Of a stretch of 64,000 nucleotides of DNA, positions 1 through 10,265 are shown piece by piece (position 1 is the stretch's first letter; each line of letters begins with the position of its first letter). The DNA is from Gloeopeniophorella convolvens. Lineage: Eukaryota; Basidiomycota; Agaricomycetes; Russulales. The stretch spans positions 186,001-250,000 of the forward strand of contig WTXD01000009.1 of assembly GCA_022496205.1 (NCBI GenBank), read 5' to 3'. The position numbers and the translations under genes are program-made. The notes beneath the pieces were generated by a model. It was not told the origin of the DNA, did not search any database, and was given only the letters and a program-made list of their open reading frames with translations.

Positions 1-997
1 CTGTGCTGGAGCTTAGCTATTCATGGAGTCACCACAGAACAAAGACTCACGGAGACAAGTTATATACCCCGATGGGCTGCAAGAGGCATCAACAACCACC
101 TAAAGCCCAGTTGAGCCTGAGTCATTGGGATTACGGGAACCTGACCTACCCCGTCAACAGGAACAGCTTTGTCAAGAACTGTAGAGATGTCGTCTTCATC
201 GATAGACAACACGCATATTCGGATCTGGCCCTCTAAGTAAAAGACCAGAACGAGGGTGGCCAATGGAGTGATAGTTTGCGTAGGCATGAATGTCGTAGAG
301 GTATTTGGAAACACAAAAGCTCTGAGCACCGGCGACTTGCTCTGTGACCGCCACTCTGCCTTCTGAGAAGAGAGGTCTGCGTCCATCACAGTCACATCGC
401 CATCAGGCGAAAGTAGGAGTATGTTTTCGACGCCATCGAGAACGTGTATTTGGGATACCCTATGAGGCGCCTGCACAGTAGTCAGTTTGGAGGGTGCCTC
501 TCGAGGGTATTGGCGGCGCACCGTGATCGACTTCCTTTTTTCCTGCGCCCTCTCGCTAGTCTCGGGAGACTGTGTTTCATCCCACATCCAAACAATTCTG
601 CCATGGTCCTCGCTTTTTATTCCAGTTGATTTTTCAATTGCGGCATATATCCTCCGCACTTTTGTTCCGTTGTCCGTTATGGTGCGCGAGATAGAGGGCC
701 CAGCAAAGCTCGTGGATGGACCGAGAGAATACGTGCCGGCAGCGTGCAAGTCGGAGACCTGATAGAACGATAAGGATTGTCATCCGCGCATACACAAAGA
801 AGTCCAAGTTGCCTTACATCGAGGACATGCACGCCATCCCCATTTACAGTGATAGTAGCGAACCCCTCTTTTGCCCTCGAGCTGCTCGGTCGGTGGTGGG
901 ACACGTAGACGTTTTGATGTGGTTGTACAGCAGAAGCGCTTCGCCTGAGGGAGTCATAGCTAGAGAGTAGGAAAGGCTCGCCTACTACTGCACTCAT
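1..997 (-). CDS. Utp8/NOL11-like nucleolar protein, N-terminal part (runs off the left edge)
   Basis: Two exons are clear: 997-818 and 758 downward, joined by a GT-AG intron (817-759) in phase 0. The start at 997 has the first in-frame ATG. The protein is a run of short beta-strand-like segments, including a stretch around VLDGVENILLLSPDGD, as expected of an N-terminal beta-propeller. The order of segments recalls fungal Utp8 and animal NOL11, subunits of the small-subunit processome that help transcribe and process pre-rRNA. That assignment is a weak family resemblance, with no diagnostic motif. The frame closes at about 60, so another intron probably lies near 60-120 before the gene leaves the window. 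The carboxyl half cannot be judged. Confidence 0.5.
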
Positions 998-1070
998 TCT
1001 TCTGTTCTGCCTTCGGTATAGCAGGGAGCAGAACTTGAGCTCACGTTCTGAGTGGGTTTAAGGCCCAAAA

Positions 1071-1084
1071 TTAGGGTTAGGGCT
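1071..1084 (+). repeat. short telomere-like TTAGGG repeat
   Basis: Two tandem TTAGGG units sit in the spacer between two minus-strand genes. TTAGGG is the usual telomere unit of filamentous fungi. Two units are too few to mark a telomere and may be chance or a scar of break repair. Confidence 0.3.
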
Positions 1085-1118
1085 TAACGATGCATCCGCA
1101 ACCCATGCACCCGCATCT

Positions 1119-2295
1119 CTACGCTCGCAACCGACGAATATATCGTATATTATCTAGGGAATAGTCTATCGCATCCATGGCTACCAGGGTATTCTCAAAT
1201 CTCGCGCGAAGAACGGGGTATAATTGTGCTAGTGCACGGTGCACGATGTCGGTCGAACTGTTCCATTGCTCGGCTTCGGCCAGAAGAGATTTCACTCTCA
1301 ACACTTCTTTGCCCAAGAGAGCTGTATTCTCTGAGTGAGCGAGTTTAATGAGCCAGAACGCTGCAGCTCACATTTCAGGGATTGTCCCTTCTCTAGAGAT
1401 GTCTCCATTGGCCTCTGAGATACATCTGCTATGAATCGAGTCAATTGAACCTGTAACGTCGCCCAAGACTTCTCGTGTTCGACATAGTCACGCATGATTG
1501 CGGGTATGTGAGAAGTCGATTCCGACTGGGTCATGGCAGTAGTGTGAGCTCAAATGAATTTGATAAAAGGTGTTCAATGGCACGTACTCGCAACAGCTCG
1601 TCTAGAAATGCAGTAAGATCCTCCGCTCCATGTCGAACTACTTGATCATCCAAATCACTCGATCCTACTTGGGCGAGGGCGTCATGAGTATCCTGTTCGC
1701 AGAAGACCGTTAATACGTGTGAGACAGCTGGGCACTCGTGGCATACCTGGGCGCCTTTTTGCGTCACAGCCAGGCCCGCCTCTAGGTTCGACTGCATGAA
1801 TAGCCATGAATGCGCCTGCGCTGCTATCTGAACAGCATCCTGCGATGGCTCTGATGAGGCAGCTCCGTCGTCATCGGGGGGCAGAGGGGCACTTCGGGAG
1901 ATGGGCCTTTCAGCCTGGAGAAGGGATGACGCATGGCCCGGGGAACGGATAACGCCACCACACACCTGAGACTTCGGGGCGGGTGCCTTCGGGTCCCCTC
2001 GGAGAGGATTGCGGCTTGAAGCGACTCTTGGCTGGGGATCTCTGACAGAAGAAGCAACACGAGATCGGGGAGCGTGGAGGGACGCCCTGTTTGAAGACGA
2101 CGCGGATGGTTTAGTGACAGGCGGTCGCGCCCTCTTGGACGAAGCTGAGCTGGCCGCTTTCTGAGCAGTGGAGGCAGTGGGCTGTAGATATGACGGAGTC
2201 CTTGCTAATCAAGAGATAAGAGCCAAGCGTGAAAACACACAGGGCACTTGCATACATGCGGCGGGTTTAGGAGGATCCTGGCCGGGGGCGGCCAT
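1119..2295 (-). CDS. hypothetical helical protein
   Basis: Four exons fit in phase: 2295-2248, 2160-1588, 1525-1372 and 1321-1119, giving about 325 residues. The introns use GT donors and AG acceptors. An alternative reading removes a further in-frame segment after residue 80 or so, because GTGTGT and CTCCAG bound it. The amino third is basic and rich in Ser, Arg and Pro. The rest is predicted helical with Leu and Gln heptad-like spacing and ends in RYIRRLRA. No domain is recognised, so no function is offered. It is transcribed in the same direction as the Utp8-like gene, 121 bp upstream of it, and faces away from SLC1, so it may share a promoter with SLC1. Confidence 0.55.
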
Positions 2296-2480
2296 TATGA
2301 GCAAGGTGATGCAGTCTGATGCAGTGGTATGTGCGAGTCGGAGGGACGAGACACGCGTGGTCCGAGTCGCGGTCACGGGACAGGAAGTTCCCACGGGGGT
2401 GGTGGGACCGGAACGTTCGGCGGGTGAGCCGAGGAGGGCCGGCGCGGACGGTGGGGAAGATGCGCTGGGCAAATTATAAC

Positions 2481-3715
2481 ATGGCTAGTTCGGTCCCCAG
2501 AGCCCTGCTCAGCGTTTCGCGGCCATCCCACAACATGTCCCTCCTCGCGCTCGTAGTAAAGCCCCTCGCCTACTTCGGCCTCCCCGCCTACCTCATCCAC
2601 CGCCTCTCCCTCTCCTCCCCGCTCGCCAGATACTACATCCGCAACATCCTCTACGTCTGCAGCCTCAGCTTCTGCTCAACCCTCGGCTTCTGTTCGGCGC
2701 TTCCTCTTTCTCTCGTAGGAAAGCGTTACAATGTCAACTACGTCGTCGCCCGCACCTTCTACACTATCTTCAGTCGTCTCTCTGGCGTGCATGTCATCGT
2801 GGAGGGCGAGGAGAACCTGGAGATGCGTCCATGCGTCTTCGTAGGCAACCACCAGACCATGTTGGACGTTCTGTGCCTTGGAAGGTGTGTTGCAAATATG
2901 TATGCCTCTCTGCTTTGCACTAAGAGCGCCGTCAGCCTCTTCCCAACGGGGACGAGTATCATGGCTAAAAAGTCCCTCAAATACATACCCTTCTTTGGCC
3001 AATTTATGCAGTCTGCGGGCGCCGTGTTCGTGGATCGCGGTAACAGTGCAGTCGCCGTGCGCTCTCTCCAAGCTGCTGGGGAGGGAATGAAGAAGCGTCA
3101 AACCTCGATCTGGGTCTTCCCCGAGGGGACGCGCACTTCGCGCCCGTACCATGACATTCGCCCTTTCAAAAAAGGCGCATTCCATCTTGCTATTCAGTCC
3201 GGCTTTCCGATCGTTCCTGTGGTGGCCGAAAACTACTGGAACTTGTACCACAAGGGTGTCTTTAACTCTGGCTCCTTCCGAGTCAAAGGCAAGCCAATGC
3301 GATCTTCCTCACGCATGCTTCTCCACTGACAGATATCTACGCAGTGCTGCCACCCATTTCAACTAAGGGACTGACAACCGCAGATGCTGGTGATCTTGCA
3401 GTCCGCGTCCGCGAGCAGATGGTCCAGGTGTTGCGCGAGATATCCGACCCCAACGCGCCGCCGCCGCCTGCGTCTCCCGAGGCTCTCCCGGCGTCGAAGC
3501 CCAAAGTGAATCCTCCAGTTGATGCACCGGCTATCCCAAAAGAGACCACGCCAGTCCCATCTGCCCATGAAGCCGCCGCCCCACAGTCAAGCGACGTTTC
3601 TGAGGAAAGACCCGCGACGCCGCACTCTGAGGTGACTTCGGAAGGGAGCGTACGGCGAAGCGAGAACGACACTGAGGAGGAAGAGGGAATGGTCATGGTT
3701 GGGCGGCCTCGGTAG
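2481..3715 (+). CDS. SLC1: 1-acyl-sn-glycerol-3-phosphate acyltransferase (PlsC/LPLAT family)
   Basis: The enzyme transfers an acyl group to lysophosphatidic acid, making phosphatidic acid at the ER membrane in glycerolipid synthesis. Exons are 2481-2884, 2936-3288 and 3345-3715, giving 375 residues. Hydrophobic helices fill roughly residues 20-80. Motif I, NHQTMLD (NHxxxxD), lies near residue 123; GAVFVDR is motif II; VFPEGTR, motif III, is near residue 195; FPIVPV is motif IV. The second intron (3289-3344) has a GC donor, and only this join restores the typical RVKVLPPISTKGL stretch after the catalytic domain. The tail is Pro/Ser/Glu-rich. An ATG at 2535 is a possible shorter start, since the family usually begins just ahead of the first helix. 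Confidence 0.93.
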
Positions 3716-5028
3716 GTTTAGGTGCAAGACATGCCAGGCAGTGCGGAACGCCCTTGGGATGCCATCATATATACAACTCTTCATCAGTCCTTATGTTCTT
3801 GGTTTCTGGAGACTCGGGAATGTGACTTAGAATTTGCTTCTCTCTGGGACCAGGAGCCGCCCTGTCGGACGAAGGAGGTAACACGCTATGACATGCAAGC
3901 AATTACCACAAGACCGGTATTTATGGTGACATTCCTCAGGATCTTCGCAAATACGGCACGCTGGAGCTCGCTTGGAAGGGTTGCGTCCGAATACTCCGGT
4001 TCACTTGTATGCATGACATGCGTGTTTATAAGCTATGTCCCGTCCGAGATGCACCTCGTGCACTCAAGTTGCCGCAGGAAGCGTCGTAGGACGTACGCTC
4101 TACTGAGGGCTTCTGACATCAGGCACTACGCCTAAAACTGTCTGGCTGATCTGCAGGCCGCGCCCTTCGGTCAATGGAAGGGAAGCCATCTCACGGATTC
4201 GGAGTTGGCGCAGCACTGACTCAGCCTTGACGTACAGGAGTCGCCAGCCAATGACTTTAGGACGAAGCTGAGGGCGCCATTTCGGGATACATCTGTACAA
4301 CAAGCTTCACACTTGAAGGTTTCGCATCATCACGGGGTCTGCGTTGGCTCTTGTGCACTTGTTAATCTCCGACCTGCGTACTCTGCTGGTATGCCGTCCA
4401 CGCGTCAGGGTCAGGAAAATCAGGCTCTTTACACCTGTTCACGAGTTCTGGATCTGGGACCGGACCTGGTACATTCATTGCAGCGCATCAATCCCAGGCT
4501 CATTATCTGCTTGCGTCTCGGCCCATCTGATCAAGTCTGCGACTCGCGTGACCGGGCATGCGTCCGAGACGGCTCATCGGGAAGGCCTGGAACTAAAAGT
4601 TAATTCTCGCTAACTGTACCGCAGCGCACGGCGCTTCGGCGGTACGATGACAGGCACGAGGTGGGTTTCTACCTTGCAGTGTTGTGAACGGCAATTGCTG
4701 ACGCGTTGACGGTATTTGCCGGGAGGATTCGGCACGCGGTGTGGGCAGAGATAAGAGAAAATAGGACAGCACAGTCGATATTGGGACGTGAGGTGGAATG
4801 TGCGTCGGATGAGGGGAGGCAGGGCCTCATGTGTGCGATCCCATTGGCGGCCTGGGTGTTTCACGGAGAAAGCTGGGCACCACGTTTGACGACGCCCGGA
4901 AGCGCCCGGACCACGTTTGCTGTACGTAAGACGCGTCCCCGCGTTGCCTGCCGTCCCAGGCAACTCCTTGCCTTCTCTGGATAATCCCGGCCCCCAGCTC
5001 GCAAACATAATCCTCCCTCGTTCGCCTC
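3716..5028. other. intergenic spacer without a supported gene
   Basis: This 1.3 kb stretch holds only short open frames with no domain, no consistent splice pattern and no recognisable homology. It carries the 3' flank of SLC1 and the distal promoter of the phosphodiesterase gene. Confidence 0.6.
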
Positions 5029-5035
5029 TATAAAA
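5029..5035 (+). promoter_or_regulatory. TATA box of the GDPD gene
   Basis: TATAAAA stands 138 bp ahead of the ATG at 5173 and is followed by a long C/T-rich leader, a typical arrangement for strongly used fungal promoters. A small array of CGCCTTG-like units lies at about 5088-5112 within the leader. Confidence 0.55.
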
Positions 5036-5172
5036 CCATCTTTGCTCACCCCCGCCTTCTTCTCCCCTTACCGTCACCGCCTCACACACGCCTTGCGCCT
5101 TGCGCCTTGTGCCTCACCCTCTCTACCCCTCTACCCCACTTCCGTAAATCTGTGTTTTTAAGTTTCTTTGAC

Positions 5173-6642
5173 ATGGCTTTCAATAAGATTGCCACTCGCG
5201 TGCTGCCTGGTATCTGATTTCCTCACTCAGATATCGACTCGGGTGCTGACCTAACAACCTGCCCTCAGAATGCTGGGGTCACCGTGGTGTAAGCCATCGC
5301 CACGTCGACCAACAGCCCGTTGAATTGACCGTCTTACAGGCTTCTGCAGCGTATCCTGAGAATACACTGGCCAGTTTTGAAGCAGCTATCCGCGATGGCG
5401 CCGAGGGCATTGAGAGCGGTATTTGATACCGTGGCTTAACTGTCTGTGTCCCGTAACCGCTTCGGCAGACGTCCACGTCTCTCGTGACGATATCGTTGTG
5501 ATGTTCCATGACCCCAGTAAGTGCAAGTTCCCAACATGTAAGCTGCTCCTTTGGTCTTAAGGCGCTCTCCTACTCCAGGTCTAGAGCGCACCACCGACTC
5601 CAGAGGTACGTTGTCCTTCTTAGGGAAGCAAGGTCGCTGGTGCTAAAAATTTTGCATACAGGATTGATCCGAGAGATGGACTGGCACGGCCCGGAGGGTA
5701 TAGAGCATGCCCGCACCACTAAAGAGCCCAAACAGACCATTCCAACGTTCGAGCAGACGGTTGCTCTGTTGATGAAGGTTAGCTCCAAGACCCCAGATAT
5801 TTTTGGCCGGCATTTGCTGAGGTGCTCCACCGGCAGCCAGAGAACCAGCACGTCAAGTTCAACGTTGACGTAAAGGTCTACAATGACCCGAGTCGTCTCT
5901 TCACGCTGATGCACAACATCATCTCTTCGCATCCCGACTGGGAGACGAAGCTGGCGCCTCGTATCATCCTCGGGCTTTGGCACCCGCGCTTCGTGACCGC
6001 GGCCAAGGTGCACATCCCGTACTGCAAGCGGTCGCACATCGGCGCCGGCCCAGACATTGCAAGAAAGTACTTCTGGGATGACTGCGACGCGTTCTCTATG
6101 TGGTTCCCAGGCCTCGCCACCGCCGACGGCGAGAAGTGAGTGTCACTGACCGTTGACCCCGGACAAAACGTTAACGAGATCTCCACGTCAGATTCAGGCG
6201 TGAGTGCAAGAAGGCTGGGAAGCAGTTGATGGTGTGGACCGTGAACGACCCTTCTCAAATGATGGAGGTCAGTATCCCCGGGCCAGTGTACGGACTCGAG
6301 AACTGACGGGAGTGTGCTTGCAGGCTGTACGATGGGGTGTTGACGCCATCCTGACCGATGTGACCAAGACTTGGCTCCAGCTGAGGAAAGCGCTAGATGG
6401 TGAGTTAATCTTGGTCCGCCGGCGTGGGATAATGGGATCTCATCTTCCTGGGGCAAGGCGACTACGACAAAGTTGGCGCGCAGTACACACGATCGTTCCT
6501 GTGGACCGGGCCGCTGTATTACACCGCGGTGCAATACGGGCTCGTGCTATTGGCCAAGCGGAGGCTGGAGAAGGTCGCCGGTTCGTTTGACAACATTGAT
6601 GAGTCGAATACAAGGGCTGCAATGGTTCGGGTGCGGGTCTGA
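5173..6642 (+). CDS. glycerophosphodiester phosphodiesterase-domain protein (Pgc1-like)
   Basis: Ten exons fit in phase: 5173-5209, 5269-5288, 5340-5418, 5469-5516, 5579-5605, 5662-5777, 5837-6135, 6192-6267, 6324-6399 and 6458-6642, giving 320 residues. The acceptor of exon 7 could instead be at 5822, adding five residues. The GDPD signature GHRGASAAYPENT is split across exons 2 and 3. ESDVHVSRDD carries the metal-binding acidic residues, followed by FHDP. VWTVN and ILTDV close the TIM-barrel. A hydrophobic segment near the end (YYTAVQYGLVLLA) could anchor it. The arrangement matches yeast Pgc1, a phosphatidylglycerol phospholipase C, more than soluble glycerophosphocholine diesterases. The exact substrate is inferred. 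Confidence 0.92.
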
Positions 6643-6929
6643 GGTGCACGGGGGTCATTGGGGGCCGCCGGACAGTTGTTTTCTTGTGTACATCACTTGC
6701 GTTATTTGTAGATATGGGTAGATAAGACGAGATACCAGGTCATTGATGATAGAATGAGAAGAATCATGGTCATATCAGTATATTGGAGTGAAGTCACACG
6801 GTCTGCGTGTCGAGGGGCGCGCGCTCCGGGGCCGTTTAGCGTGTTGCGGCCAATTCCATCGCTCGCCTTGCTCCCTCTGACTCGGCCGTCCAACTTTCTC
6901 TTCTTATCCCTCCAAACACGCCACCCATC

Positions 6930-8888
6930 ATGGACAAACCGTCCTTCTCCTCCCCTCCTCGCCGTTCACATAGAAAGCGTTTCTCAGGAGCGCACCTCTC
7001 TTCAGACACGACCTCTACCCTCCCTGTTTACTCTCGCGCAGAGGATTATCCGTACGACCGCCCCCCAGACTACCCAGAGAGCGCAAACGAGGCCGACGCT
7101 GACACCGACAACTCCACGTCGGACACGCTCCCCCCGCTTTCTTCGCCCCGGTCTCGGAGACCGTTCTCGCACCGGAGACGTCACTCAGCTTCCCCAATCG
7201 CTTCGTCCTCCAGCGGCCCATACCTCGACTCCCTGCTCGCTCGCAGCGTACATGCGCTGGAAATGTCCAATGCGCTCCTTCAGTCCTCCATGAGTACCCA
7301 CTCCTCTCTCTCCGCCGTCCTTGCTGCAGATTCCCCTGTGGCCGACACTTCTCTAGAGGCGAGAGCACACGATCTGACATCTAGAATTCGCGTAAACTCT
7401 AACGTTCACGCCAACTGGATGGATGATCTCGCGGTCATTTCGGAGCACATTATAAACGATTCGCGAACAGACGCGCTCGGCCTTGGTCTGGGGCTGGACG
7501 ATGCTGTCAGTCAAAGCCTTCCAGTCGGACCCTCCCCACTGGAGTTGCGCAGCCGTCGAAGCCATCGGAATCGTTCTTCCTTCGATTTACGCCAAGTAAA
7601 AGCAGCGCAGCCTGACCAGGACCAGGACGAACCTCAACTTCACCTTTCTCATTGGCCCCGCAGTCGTCTCATTTCACCTGCCCCGCGCGCGATCACGCAG
7701 TACGTTGAGGCCAACGCTGATCCTGACACGATCGAGCTTCCATCTACACTGGGCTTGCGCTCGTCACCTTCCACGCACTTCCCAGCAGGGACATCTTCGC
7801 CACCACCTGCTGCACCCCCATTGCAGCCGTCAACTTCGCCGCCCAATTCTATATCAGCTGAACCCTCAACCGCAGCCCACACACTCCTTTCCTCCTTTCT
7901 ATCTCGACGTTCATCGACAGGCTCTACCGCCTCTCGCTTGTCATTTCGCTCTCACTCGCAGCGGCGTGCAAGAACCTCGCTTGATAAGGGCTCGAGCTCT
8001 CGTGCGTCCAGTGCCGCCGCGCAGTCGCGGACCCCTACTCCGCTTGCAAGCCCCCGTCGCTCGCGTGCAAGCAAACGGTCCTCATCTTCCCCACCAATAC
8101 CGCCTATCTCATTACCATCCCGCTCACTGACACCCCCTATCGAGAACCCGTCTCTTTCCTCCCTATCCTCTAACTCGTCTTCCGATCCGTCGACAGATCC
8201 GCACCCTAACCCTGTCCTCAGCCTCCAAGCCTTGCGCAAGATCCTTGACGACCAGCCACGTTCGCAGCCCATGTCACGAACACCCTCCGAATCACCCGCA
8301 CAGCGGCGCCAGGCTTTCCTTCCGCGGACTCCGCTCCCGGCGCCCACTCTGGGCACGTCAACCGCGACTGCGAGCGTCTCGCGCCTCTTTACCAAGCCCG
8401 TGCATATGCATTCCGGGTCCTCGAGCCGGGAACTCCGTCCGTCCGCGCTCAAGGGCGGCCTGCGCACACCGCAGAGCCCTGCCTCGCCCAATGGCTTCCT
8501 CAGTGCGGGACCTAGCACAGGTGCCGCAGGGAGCACGGCGTCCAGTGGACACTCGACGCCGAAACGCATATCCTTTGCTGAGCTGCCAGAGTCATACGGA
8601 AGGGGGCGCGGCGGAGGCTCAGGGCGCGGCTTCGAAAAGGCGCGCTCGAAGAAGGCAAAGAAGCGAGCTGCCAGGGACAAGGGCAAGTCGAGGGCTGACG
8701 GCGACGACGATAGTGACGACGATGACGATGACGAGGAGGAGCGCGGGTGGTGGGCGAGGCTGCTGCTCGGCGGCGGAGGCTCGCGGGGCGCGTATGTGGG
8801 CCGCGCGGAGGAACGCATAGAGTCGCGGATGTCGCGCGGGCTTGGCAGCCGCGGAGGCTTCGGCGGGATAGAGGACTGGGCGGTCTAG
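6930..8888 (+). CDS. large Ser-rich low-complexity protein, single exon
   Basis: An uninterrupted frame of 652 residues begins at an ATG soon after a Pro/Thr-codon-rich leader. It is Ser-, Pro- and Arg-rich throughout and largely disordered. A short conserved-looking stretch near residues 95-185 is predicted helical (around LLARSVHALEMSN and NWMDDLAVISEHI). The carboxyl end has a Gly/Arg-rich patch, a Lys-rich patch that could be a nuclear signal, a run of Asp/Glu and a WW-containing terminus. No domain is recognised. It is the only long single-exon gene in an intron-rich neighbourhood. Function unknown. Confidence 0.75.
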   Translation: MDKPSFSSPPRRSHRKRFSGAHLSSDTTSTLPVYSRAEDYPYDRPPDYPESANEADADTDNSTSDTLPPLSSPRSRRPFSHRRRHSASPIASSSSGPYLDSLLARSVHALEMSNALLQSSMSTHSSLSAVLAADSPVADTSLEARAHDLTSRIRVNSNVHANWMDDLAVISEHIINDSRTDALGLGLGLDDAVSQSLPVGPSPLELRSRRSHRNRSSFDLRQVKAAQPDQDQDEPQLHLSHWPRSRLISPAPRAITQYVEANADPDTIELPSTLGLRSSPSTHFPAGTSSPPPAAPPLQPSTSPPNSISAEPSTAAHTLLSSFLSRRSSTGSTASRLSFRSHSQRRARTSLDKGSSSRASSAAAQSRTPTPLASPRRSRASKRSSSSPPIPPISLPSRSLTPPIENPSLSSLSSNSSSDPSTDPHPNPVLSLQALRKILDDQPRSQPMSRTPSESPAQRRQAFLPRTPLPAPTLGTSTATASVSRLFTKPVHMHSGSSSRELRPSALKGGLRTPQSPASPNGFLSAGPSTGAAGSTASSGHSTPKRISFAELPESYGRGRGGGSGRGFEKARSKKAKKRAARDKGKSRADGDDDSDDDDDDEEERGWWARLLLGGGGSRGAYVGRAEERIESRMSRGLGSRGGFGGIEDWAV

Positions 8889-9380
8889 CGTCGCTGAGCA
8901 TCCCACTCGGACCTCCTAGGTAAGTTCGGCCGTAACCTTTGCACGCTCTGCAGCCCGGCTCAATCGACTGGTTGCTCGCCAGATCAAAGGACTCGCGTGT
9001 TTGCGCAGCATCGAATAGGACAGCTAGCTTCTATTTACCAGTGCTATCCTTCCGGACGCGTCTATTCCCCCCCCCCCCCCCCCTCACGGACGTCGAACCC
9101 TTGCTATCTATTGCTCCGGTCCACATTTGCTGATTTCAAGGGATTTCTTTATTGTGATACCCGAGTAATGTATTGTTGTACCATCGCGAGACGATCTACA
9201 CGAGGGTATTTATAAACTAAATTGGATTCCGGTCTGTAAGCCTATACATTGTATTTACATGGGGATGAGAGCAGGTAGATAGCAATTGAATGAGCGTGGA
9301 CCCTGTTCTACGTAAACGCCGAGCGAGGAAGAGAGAGCATTGAATGGGAGAGAGGATTAAGAACAACTGGAGGGAGAGTA
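8889..9380. other. intergenic spacer
   Basis: This stretch contains the 3' flank of the Ser-rich gene and a 17-C homopolymer. I see no gene in it. Confidence 0.6.
9067..9083 (+). repeat. poly-C tract (17 bases)
   Basis: Seventeen consecutive C residues follow TCTATT. Such a run is prone to length error in sequencing and may form unusual structures on the G-rich strand. Confidence 0.9.
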
Positions 9381-10099
9381 CAGGCTACCACCATCAAACG
9401 AGACACCACCACCAAACGAGACACTTGAGCTCTCCACACGCACCGACGCCTTTCCCTCCAAGATTTTGAGGTGTAAAATATGTAAATAGCCATCCTTTGT
9501 AGGTCCGAAACTTTGGAAGAGATCGGACAACTAGTGAATGAGCGAGAGGCGAAACATGCTTATGATTCTGGTGTTCAAGAATCTTCCACCGATTCATATG
9601 ACGTTTCAGCAACAGTCTGGTATTTGAGCACATAAAAATATTATATGTACACGATGTACGTGCGAGAAAGATGTAGATCTGGATGTTTGAGAAGCATCGG
9701 TCAGTGGTAAAGGTATCATCGGGGAACATAGATGTTGGGAATGAGCCGGAAGAGAGTGGAAGAGCCCTCGTGCGACCAGGACTTGCCTAATCGGACAAGA
9801 TAAGCGCCCTTGGACAGAGCAGAGCGATGCGGCACAGTGCGGCACGCGGCACGGCCGAGCTGACTAACTGTAAATATTACCCGATCTGGGTGTCTCGTCT
9901 GGTGGTGGTTTGCCCTCGCCTAGATATTCAGCGTCTTCCACTTCCCCCTTGTTATACTCGTCGGAATGGATCAACGATTTTTTATAGAGTACGAAGATAG
10001 GTTCTGCACCCATATGTAAAGTTTTGAAGCCGCAGGACAAGCCAAAAATATTCGAGATTTGTTTCATACTTCGGTGTCTCGTTTGGTGGTGGTAGACTG
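9381..10099. mobile_element. probable MITE with TA target-site duplication
   Basis: The ends are inverted copies: 9381-9407 and the reverse complement of 10073-10099 agree at 25 of 27 bases, beginning CAG(G/T)CTACCACCA and running into AAACGAGACACC. The dinucleotide TA flanks both sides (9379-9380 and 10100-10101), as expected of Tc1/mariner-type insertion. A second copy of the motif lies directly inside the left end (9403-9424), and an inverted copy at about 9888-9909 suggests nesting or internal duplication. No transposase frame is present in the 719 bp, so it would be non-autonomous. Copies elsewhere in the genome would be needed to confirm it. Confidence 0.62.
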
Positions 10100-10265
10100 T
10101 AACTGAAGGAGTGTGTGGGAGAGCTTAATGAAGGGGTGACCGGTGATAACCGTATGACCAACGAGTCGGAATGTCCGCAGTCAGAATGTCCAGTGTCGAG
10201 TCGGTGCGATGAAGGAGAGAATACATATGATGAAGTGGAAAGTATGCAGGAAAGCAGGATGCTAC

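Noticed and set aside
1071..1084. Subtelomere or chromosome end
   Set aside because: Only two TTAGGG units occur, with housekeeping genes on both sides.
4610..5089. 159-residue minus-strand frame in the GDPD promoter
   Set aside because: It runs across the TATA box and pyrimidine leader of the GDPD gene and has no recognisable domain.
7952..8818. Long minus-strand frame opposite the Ser-rich gene
   Set aside because: It is a shadow of biased codons in the low-complexity plus-strand gene, with acidic-basic mirror composition and no domain.
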